A stretch of 64,000 bases of DNA from Branchiostoma floridae (taxonomy: Eukaryota; Chordata; Leptocardii; Amphioxiformes; Branchiostomatidae), in the NCBI RefSeq assembly GCF_000003815.2, contig NC_049989.1:2896342-2960341 (forward strand), in the 5' to 3' direction. The notes beneath the pieces are model-generated. The model worked only from the letters and a program-made list of their open reading frames with translations. It searched no databases and was not told the DNA's origin. Each line of letters opens with the position of its first letter. The first letter of the stretch is position 1. The position numbers were made by a program, and so were the translations under genes. Below are positions 56,401 to 64,000 of this stretch, one piece after another.

Positions 56401-57648
56401 GCTCCACAGAAGTGACTCACTGTTATCCGAATACCTCCGTTTGTACACGGTAAGATGGCCGATGGTAGATCCGTCCATATGGAAATTAAGTGACACCTGT
56501 AAAAGTGAATGATAGGTATAACCCTATTCTCATTGCCCGAGCAGAAACGTAAATACTGCTGTACAGAAGTAGAATTTAAGTTTACTAAAATGTATCAAAC
56601 CATCTCATAAACATGAAAACATTCTGATACAATAGAATGTACTGAATTGTATTACTCCTTAGTCAGTTCATTTCAGCCAGTTATCCGACCTATTTTGTTG
56701 TGCGGAACTGACCAGCATCGCGGCTTGGGTGGGGTTTTGTGTGGTCGTTGTATGTTGAAATACAATACGCACTCGTAACACATGTAAACATATATATGTT
56801 TGCACCCAAATCATTACCATACAACATAAATGGTGATTTATAAGACTATTATGATAAGGAACAATGTATAAGAATTCAATGTGTTACGTACTGTGCACTC
56901 TTCAGTTGCAGATGGTGTAATTACAGGTCCAATGATTCTTGCGATTTCATCTATCCGTCTTGGTGCTGATGTTTCTATGAACAAGTAATGTCCAGTCTCT
57001 GTTGATAAGGATGCATCAACCAATTAAAAAAAAGTGAACAAACAGTTTATTGCATTATTTCTTCTTAAAATATAGTGCCTGTCTTTTATGTACTACGTCA
57101 TTGAGTTTTAGTATTCAAAATATGTGCAAGCATGCCTCTCCAGATCTACAATGCATGTGGCGTGAAAATGTTGAAAATATAAAAAGATTGTATGTACTGG
57201 TTGTTTATGCTACAGTTTTGATAATCTAAGATTGCAACAAGATGGATGAATCTCACCCACCATTGCCATACGTGTGATCCATTCGGGGACCCGTCCGAAA
57301 GCCTGACGGTCCGCTCTGACGGGTCCAGTCAAAGTCGTCATCATCCATCTGGGTCCAGAAACACGGCTTCTCGTCTTCAAAGTTACAGGGAAGAGGATGT
57401 TCATCTTCAAGTATTAAAGAATAGCATTATGGCATCAATTGTGCTTTATACATGGTCACACAATAAATTTGAGGTATGTAACTTATAAGTGTTGCCCTGA
57501 ATTTTGAGGATTTTCATTGACCGTGTCTATTAAAATTACACTTACGTTGCCGTCCCACAGGTCTCTGGGAGTTCGGCGAATCAGAGGTGACTTGCAGAAA
57601 TTGCAGTATGATTACAAGCAACTCGAAGGTCTGTACTAATGGCATCAT
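50415..57648 (-). CDS. Type I membrane receptor MAM-SRCR-LDLa-MAM-LDLa-MAM with PPxY tail
   Basis: Nineteen minus-strand exons: 57648-57546, 57404-57261, 56998-56892, 56496-56332, 55930-55843, 55528-55214, 55008-54889, 54757-54623, 54488-54382, 54029-53874, 53641-53554, 53314-53189, 52955-52812, 52576-52485, 52195-52031, 51859-51775, 51603-51499, 51047-50921 and 50562-50415. The frame closes to 839 residues. Order: signal peptide (1-24); MAM 37-201; SRCR 204-307 (six Cys, [21 protein letters not shown]); LDLa 308-347; MAM 348-509; LDLa 510-551 ([16 protein letters not shown]); MAM 552-713; Ser/Thr/Pro stalk 714-748; membrane span about 757-778; tail with PPPSY at 823-827. MAM domains mediate adhesion, LDLa modules bind calcium, SRCR domains bind ligands, and PPxY recruits Nedd4-type WW proteins. 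A scavenger or endocytic receptor is inferred. A noncoding first exon is implied by ttttgcag just before the ATG. Confidence 0.9.
51499..51603 (-). other. Possible cassette exon encoding the receptor stalk
   Basis: 105 bases, phase 1 at both ends, with acceptor atagaag and donor aat|gtaagc. It encodes 35 residues rich in Thr, Ser and Pro. Because the flanking exons (51859-51775 and 51047-50921) also join in phase 1, the transcript stays open with or without it. The acceptor tract is weak. Confidence 0.5.
51683..51695 (+). repeat. Poly-G run
   Basis: Thirteen consecutive G in an intron. A matching poly-C run occurs near 6190. Confidence 0.9.
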
Positions 57649-58469
57649 GGCTGCAAAACAAGCCGGGATCTTTTAGCACCTTACCATCCCTAACCATTAC
57701 CTTTAATGAAGTATGACACAACGGCCCCATTGTAATATAGCATGTTAATGTCAAATATCCATCAAGGTGAAGAGAAATTATGATATGGAGAAACAATAGG
57801 TTCTATGTAATTGATTCCTCGGGTAAAATGTACCAGGTTAGACTAAGTGTGGTTATTGTTTCAAATAGAAACGGATAGTGATTAAAAACAAGTCCATTGC
57901 AACACCGGGAATAATGCAAAAGAATTCTAACCAGCCTATATACGTAGAGGCACAAAGACAACAAACGCTCCCCTATATCTAAGTGCTGAAAAATAATCTG
58001 AATGTTAATATTTGGCGAACTGAAAGATTAGCGCCGATAAGATATTTTATAAATATACTATGTTACCTCTTTGATGTCGTCTGCTGCGTTAGAAATGAAC
58101 GATCTTATGAAACGTCCATATGTCTCTGCTGTTGGCTGTGACATGTATGTACTGAACTGTATTCGTCCAGTTATGATATTGACGTCTTATGAAATATTAA
58201 TAGTGTTATGCATTAGCACATTCTGCATATCAAAAGGCAGAAAATTAGTAATACAAAAGTAGAAAATACCTCACAGCCATGTGTCATATTGTGTTATCAC
58301 ACAAAAATTAACATATATATCTATTGACAAATGGAGGTAAGTACCACTGAATGTACCCTCATTTCGGTGTCTACTTCTTCCCTAGGTCTGTAGGCAGACA
58401 GTTGGATCTATAAGTTACTGTTGCTGAATTTACTTACATCGGATAATACATACGACCAGAGAGTATTAA

Positions 58470-58640
58470 TGAGCGTGCTGTTTGTCACGTGATGTTTTGA
58501 CGGACGGTCTACCGGTGAACTCCGCCATTGGTCATTATTTACACTTAATTTCATTAGATGATTTGTTATTATCATAATGATGGTTGTGGCGTGATACACT
58601 GAAGTTCGAGGTGTTGATGTCGCCAATTTTTGAAAGAACG
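58470..58640. repeat. Duplicated block A, copy 1 (upstream of the receptor gene)
   Basis: Shares gtcacgtgatgttttgacgg, tttacacttaatttcat, tgtggcgtgata and aagttcg with 59998-60165 in the same orientation. Each copy contains an E-box CACGTG. Confidence 0.75.
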
Positions 58641-58689
58641 ATTATGCAGTCACACTCCCTGTGACCACTTTTTGGCACGAGATGAATTG

Positions 58690-59295
58690 AATCACAAAAA
58701 AATCACAAAAAAAAACGTTGCTCTATAATAGCAAATTGTGTCCGCTAGCCAACTGGCGAAAGAAGCCAAATAGAAAATGGTAAAAAGTCATCGGGCAATT
58801 CCTTTTCGCCTTACTTGGACACAATAGAAGCGCCAATGGTGAACGCGGTAGTATCGTATCCTGTGCACTAGATACTGTGTTTTATACCTAGCGATGCATG
58901 TCTATTGAAATTAGTAGGACTAATGCTACAAATACAAATACGCAATGTCTTTTAGAGGACGTGAGCTGTGTATGCCAAAATTGTGGCTAATTAGGCGAAA
59001 TGAATTGGAGACGGCTCCAGATGGTTTCAAGTCTGACCTCCCGGTAGACCTAATCCAGGTGTTTGCCCTAAAGATATATTTTGTACTTACTTGTGATTGA
59101 CATTCCCGTAGGCTGTATTTGAAGATGATCACTATCTTGTCTGGATTATATATAGAACTGAATAACTCAATCTCATTTATATTCAAGCAGATGAAGCGGT
59201 GGAGCTATTGTTAGTTATTTGTGACCCTTTTCTGAGTTTCTACGCCAATTTTGGCGAATCGTCAGAATTCCAAGCGAGCATAATAGTTACTGATA
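58690..59295. repeat. Duplicated block B, copy 1
   Basis: Shares ggtgaacgcggtagtatcgt, tagcgatgcatgt, aattaggcgaaatgaattgg and gtttctacgcc with 61795-62390, in the same order and orientation but with many substitutions and small gaps. Confidence 0.75.
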
Positions 59296-59997
59296 GTATA
59301 CGTCCGTTTGTAAAGAATTCTACCTACTCCATAAAATTTTAGTCCGTGCAGGATTTTTTGTACTGCGCACAAACCAGAAAGCTTCTCTAGGCGGAATTGG
59401 GCCCATCCGCCCAAGCACTTCGTAAATAAACATGGTCTTCTTCGCCTCTTCTTGCGTTTGGTTAGCCTTTAATACCTGGGTGAAAAAAATTGCACAATAT
59501 GTTGAAAAAAATTATCTGATTTTGAGTTCTTTATCCTTGATAAGGGAATTTGTTTTTGTACAACATTCCCCGACATCAGCCACTTTGGGGTTGTGTTTGG
59601 GGGTTCTCGGGATACTGATACAATATACAATTCATTATAACACGTTATAAGTAATCACAGGAATCAATCACCGTGCAATCGTAATTATGCATCGTCACCC
59701 ATCATTATAAGATTTCGAAAAAATGTTCAAATATAAGCTACAGAAAATTGGTGGTTTTGCCGAAAACACATGTGACATAATATGATGGATGAGCAAAAGG
59801 GCAAGTTTTGACCCAATCAGACAATGAGTAAGTAAAACAGCTGACGCAATCTTTGACCAGATATTCAACATCGCCGAAAACAAGATGGTACCTGCGCAAA
59901 AACAGACAAATAATGTTGCTATTAGTTACAGCGACAGTTGTTGAAACTTCATCGGCCCAGATACTAGTAATACATACCACACCCGGCAAAATGGATG

Positions 59998-60165
59998 ATG
60001 AGCGGGAAGTTGGTCACGTGATGTTTTGACGGTCTGGCTGCGCTGCCAGAGTGAACTCTGCCATTGACATCATTTACACTTAATTTCATCATTTAATGTG
60101 GTTTGTATAATGATTGTGGCGTGATAGACTAAAGTTCGGGATATTGGCGTCGAAGTATTGATAGC
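59998..60165. repeat. Duplicated block A, copy 2
   Basis: Partner of 58470-58640; about 1.6 kb of other sequence separates it from block B copy 2, whereas only about 50 bases separate A and B in the first pair. Confidence 0.75.
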
Positions 60166-61304
60166 CTCGAAAGCAGGCTCTGAACGGCGCGATTGTTTTT
60201 TTCTGCTCCACACTGATTTCTAGTTGGCGTATTTGGTTGCTACAGTTTTCTTAGCATTTGCAGCTTCATAACAAGATAGTAATTGCTGAACAGTGCTCAG
60301 GCAACAAGAATGCTAAAATTCAGATAACACTTAATCATGCTACGGAGACTGTTCTTTCACCCTAACTTCTGAAAGGGCAATGTGAGTCACTACCTGTAAC
60401 TTCGAACGTCACATGTACAGTGCTGCTAGTATGCTAAAGACGCCGTCTAGGGCGGTTCGGAAGTTCGGTGGCTCCGTCGAGAATCATGAAAATGAGGTGA
60501 GAGTAGCTTGGTAATTATTCCAATATTGTTAAAAACATTATTGACAACGTTCCACTACAGCCCTTAGAACATGCAATGTATATTACAGTTACGTAATTGA
60601 TTTGCCTAGTTTACTCTCCTGCGGGGTTCGGCCGAGGGTCTCGGGCGCGGTCTTCGGGTGCCCCCGCTTTAACTCGACAACCTTCCGGATGGATTTTCAT
60701 GGTTCGGTTCATTGTAACATCCATATCCGAACATATTCGAAAAAAAGGAGATCATATACCAAATTGCAAGAAGAGCAGAGCAGGTTTATCCGGCCGGCGA
60801 AACAATGGATTTGCTCACATTTCTAAAGATAAAGATACTAACTTTGTATTTTTCCATATAAAAGTAGCAATACAAGCCTACTCCACATTAAACATCTTCA
60901 CATTGTTATTTTTCGTTCTATACAAAATTAGCTATCCATCCGGTACTTTCAGTGGAAATTGTAATTTAAGATTGAATGTCCCCACCCCGTAGCATGCTGT
61001 GTGGTGCCCTCGGTTCTTGTAACATTTACCGCAAAAAAATCATATGCGCGGTCGAGCCGGCACATCATCACGAGCAGAACTAGTAAAAATTGTATAGGAT
61101 AGCCATATAAGTATCATGTAAAAACATGATGCATTTTGCGATTTAATCAAATATAAACCAGGCGAAGTGTCCACACTTGCCTATTTTGTCCATGTTTGGG
61201 GAAAATAGGAGATTCTAGTCGAGAAGGGGTTATACTAATAGCTACATCCAAGGATTCATTTGTCATTTCTTTCCTGTTTTTTTTAAATATTTGTCACAAA
61301 AGTG

Positions 61305-61735
61305 AGATCGTGTTGCGTAATCGGCAGCGTGTTTGGCTAGGGTCCGGGGATCGAATCCTGCCGAGGCACCGACCTTGTGTCATTGGGAAAAGCACTTTAC
61401 ACGATTTCCCCCACTTCACTCAGATGAAAATGAATACGTAACTTCGGTTAGGGCAGTCCCTCGGATAGGACATTGAATGGAGATCCCCTGTTTGGGAACA
61501 ACCACAACCCACGCTTGTTAAACTTAAAGAACCCACCACACCTTTCGGAAAAGAATAGGGGCATGCGGTGGTATGCGATGGAGCAAATCCTTCTGTATGG
61601 AGTTGGCGTGCCTCCTTACCGTCAAATGGTGATTTGCATCATTCACCCGGACGGGAGACCTGGCGCATCCGTAAGGGGCGGTATAACCCCAACGGTGCCG
61701 TTATACACCGTATGACTATGACTGACTGACTGACG
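61305..61735 (+). mobile_element. tRNA-derived SINE, well preserved
   Basis: Head gttgcgtaatcggcagcgtg with B box gggatcgaatcctgccgagg; body cattgggaaaagcacttta and ttcactcagatgaaaatg; then agtccctcggataggacatt, taaagaacccaccacacc and a 3' block ending in (tgac)n. It has inserted between duplicated blocks A2 and B2. Confidence 0.7.
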
Positions 61736-61794
61736 GACTCAGTGAATATCGTTAAGAAAGATTTTTTTACAAAGGATTAGTAAAAGTGTGTTTT

Positions 61795-62390
61795 GTCTGG
61801 TTGTGAGACAACGTACTTGAATGACAAAAATGTTGCTCTGCAGTAGCAAATGGTGTCCGACCTGTTGACGAAAGGGGCCAAAAAGAAAATGTTGAAATGG
61901 GCAAACCGCACCTAAACACTGTATAAGCATCCGGGGTGAACGCGGTAGTATCGTATCCTGTACACTAGTGCTATTGTGATATATAGCGATGCATGTATAT
62001 TGAGCTCGTTATATTTACCCATGTTCCCATACTGCATTTGCAAATACGTGCAGGGGCAATGAGCTGTGTATGCAAAAATGGTGGCTAATTAGGCGAAATG
62101 AATTGGAGATGGCTCCAGATGTTACTGAGTCTGACATCCTAATTGACCCACGTGTTGATCCTACTATCTTCGCATGTTGGCGCTACGTGTTTGCATTACC
62201 AATGAACAATCCTGTAAGCTGTATTTTAAGATGATTATACTGGTTAGACTTGAATAGTTAAATGACAAGAATGGCATTTAGTCCTATACAGTGTCGGGGC
62301 TATCGAAAATAAATGTTGGTCTTTTTTTGCCCTTTTCTGCGTTTCTACGCCTTTTTGGCAAAACGTTAGGAGTTTAATAGTTGCTGATTT
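61795..62390. repeat. Duplicated block B, copy 2
   Basis: Partner of 58690-59295 (see there). Confidence 0.75.
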
Positions 62391-62767
62391 ATTTATTCAT
62401 TAGAAAAAGTGAGAAAGTACATTACATAGACTCACAGGCAGCGTTGCTGATATTGAAGAGTCTACAGGTAGGGACATACAAATACACAGGAATGGCAATA
62501 TATAACGTTACACATCACTAGCAATATAGATAACTCTACTACATCATATCTAACAAGTTAATTCAAAATCAGTGTACAATCTATTTCATTATAAATTGCA
62601 TAATATACACCAAAAATAGTTTGTGCACAAGTTCGGAGGTCAGAGGTCATCTGAAGGAAAAGGCTATTTATATTGGGACCAATTGTGGGGTGTTCCTCCA
62701 CAGGTTCCCTCATTACCTCATGTGGTTTGGCAGCTCCTCTGCACTGAGTTGAACGATGATGCATTTC

Positions 62768-64000
62768 TGTTTTCGCGACAGCTGTTTTTATTATGGATGT
62801 AATAATTACCTTCGCCGAGAAGGTTATATTTTGGGTAGCGTTTGTTTGTATGTATGTATGTATGTATGTATGTAGAAGACCAGCATAACCCAAGAACGTC
62901 TGAATGGATTGTATTGATATTTGGTATGTAAGTAGGTTTTGATGAGACCTGGAAACGATTAGATTTTTGCCCCCCCTAGCAGCCTGTTACGGTACCGCAG
63001 CTAAACTTCCTGGTTTGATATCTGAAGTTCTGAACATGCTGCGGCTTGAGTTTTGAGCGGTAGACAGCTCTTGATGTCGAGAGTAAGTGCTATAGGTTTG
63101 GCTCCCCTAGCGACTTGTTTTGGAACTGCAGGACAGGTTTAGCGTCAGACTTTAAAAGGGAATAGCTCAAGAAAGGGTTAACTGATTGTTATGATTTTTG
63201 GTATGTAGATCGCTTAAGTGATGCTTCATATAAGGACATATTAATTATGCAAGTTTGTATCTAATTTGCATGATTAATTGGGAAATTTGGTAAATGCGCT
63301 CAGTTCCATTATGGAGCCATTGCAACATGTGACATTTGTAACTGACAAGGACAAGAATATTGATTGATATATATGTTATGCAAAATAAAGACCTAATTTG
63401 CATAATTAATGAGAAAAATTCTATAATTTTATTGTGGTAAATGACAGGAAATTCTTACTTGTAGCATTTGGAAGCTATGTACAGGTGAATATCGTTGAGC
63501 AATAATTATGAAATGTGATAAAAGTCTTCTTTCTTAACATAGATTGTGTACGTCTGTTGTCTGGTGGAGGAGTTGATCAACTGATATGATTTGTCCAAAT
63601 GAGAACCTTATTTTCATAATCGATGACAAACACAATTAATACAGCAGTTGTAAAGAAAGGTTAGGATCATTTGGCGAAGGTATGGGGTCGTGGAACTCTA
63701 GTTTCAGAATTCACCCCAACGCCCTCCGGTATAGTGGTCCATGTCTTCGTTATGATCGCGCGTTAAGCCTTGTGGTAATTGGATATCTTCAAGCAGATGT
63801 TGTCCTCGTTGGAATATGACAGCAGCTTGCCATCTCGTTCGGGCTTTGGGTTTCCAGTACTGAGGTTGGTTCGACATAGCATACTGCTAACATTTTGCGC
63901 GGTTGATAGTCATATGTATTTTATGGTTAGAACTTGTTTGATCCTTGGGATCTTTTTTTCGCGGTAACTGTTTTTACTATCGATGTAATAATTTGAGAAA
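62768..64000 (+). repeat. Larger dispersed repeat at the right edge
   Basis: Begins with attaccttcgccgagaagg, a (GTAT)n run at about 62850-62873, then gaccagcataacccaagaac and tatttggtatgtaagtagg (as at 3205 and 26660). A segment 'gctgtttttattatggatgtaataatt' at about 62783-62808 recurs near 63967-63995, about 1.2 kb later in direct orientation. This suggests direct terminal repeats or two adjacent copies. No coding frame seen. Confidence 0.5.

Larger units (their letters stand above)
57655..64000. other. Gene-free right end
   Basis: Apart from the duplicated blocks, SINE and terminal repeat, no exon was recognised. Sequence near 57.7-59 kb presumably contains the promoter and a noncoding first exon of the minus-strand receptor gene. 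Confidence 0.4.

Noticed and set aside
1-64000. CRISPR arrays, bacterial operons or prophage
   Set aside because: Split genes with GT-AG introns, animal protein families and SINEs show nuclear animal DNA; no regularly spaced palindromic repeats of CRISPR type were seen.

Overview
The window looks like nuclear DNA of an invertebrate chordate, most probably a lancelet (amphioxus, Branchiostoma-like). Genes have many short exons with GT-AG introns. Two proteins are clear animal orthologues (Nup88 and N-acetylglucosamine-6-sulfatase). Other genes carry leucine-rich repeats, scavenger-receptor, MAM and LDL-receptor modules in combinations typical of lancelet gene expansions. Introns and spacers are full of tRNA-derived SINEs, fold-back MITEs and LINE 3' ends. 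The species assignment is an inference from gene content and repeats, not from a database match.

Layout. (1) 414-6590, minus: NUP88, ten coding exons, with the C-terminal part lost beyond the left edge. (2) 8754-11948, plus: a single-exon 1064-residue type II membrane protein, mucin-like then very basic, not recognised. (3) About 12.2-23.4 kb: no convincing gene; a fold-back element, a LINE 3' end, SINEs and a telomere-like hexamer array. (4) 23456-31856, plus: nine-exon, 918-residue secreted protein made of leucine-rich repeats followed by a trypsin-like domain that has lost catalytic His and Ser. (5) 35289-37424, plus: single-exon LRR receptor with a cysteine-poor Ig-like region, one membrane span and a tyrosine-rich tail. 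(6) 38999-48255, plus: N-acetylglucosamine-6-sulfatase (GNS), thirteen exons, with a tandem array of copies of one exon and its splice acceptor just before the usable copy. (7) 50415-57648, minus: nineteen-exon type I receptor, MAM-SRCR-LDLa-MAM-LDLa-MAM-stalk-TM, ending in a PPxY-containing tail. (8) 57.7-64 kb: no gene, but two duplicated blocks, a SINE and a larger repeat at the right edge.

Exons were joined by eye from splice sites. For all four multi-exon genes the reading frame closes exactly through every junction, which is the main support for the models. The genes do not form one pathway: NUP88 acts in nuclear transport and GNS in lysosomal heparan/keratan sulfate breakdown. The four other proteins are secreted or cell-surface molecules of recognition or adhesion type. 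The strongest oddities are the LRR-pseudoprotease fusion and the GNS acceptor-exon array.
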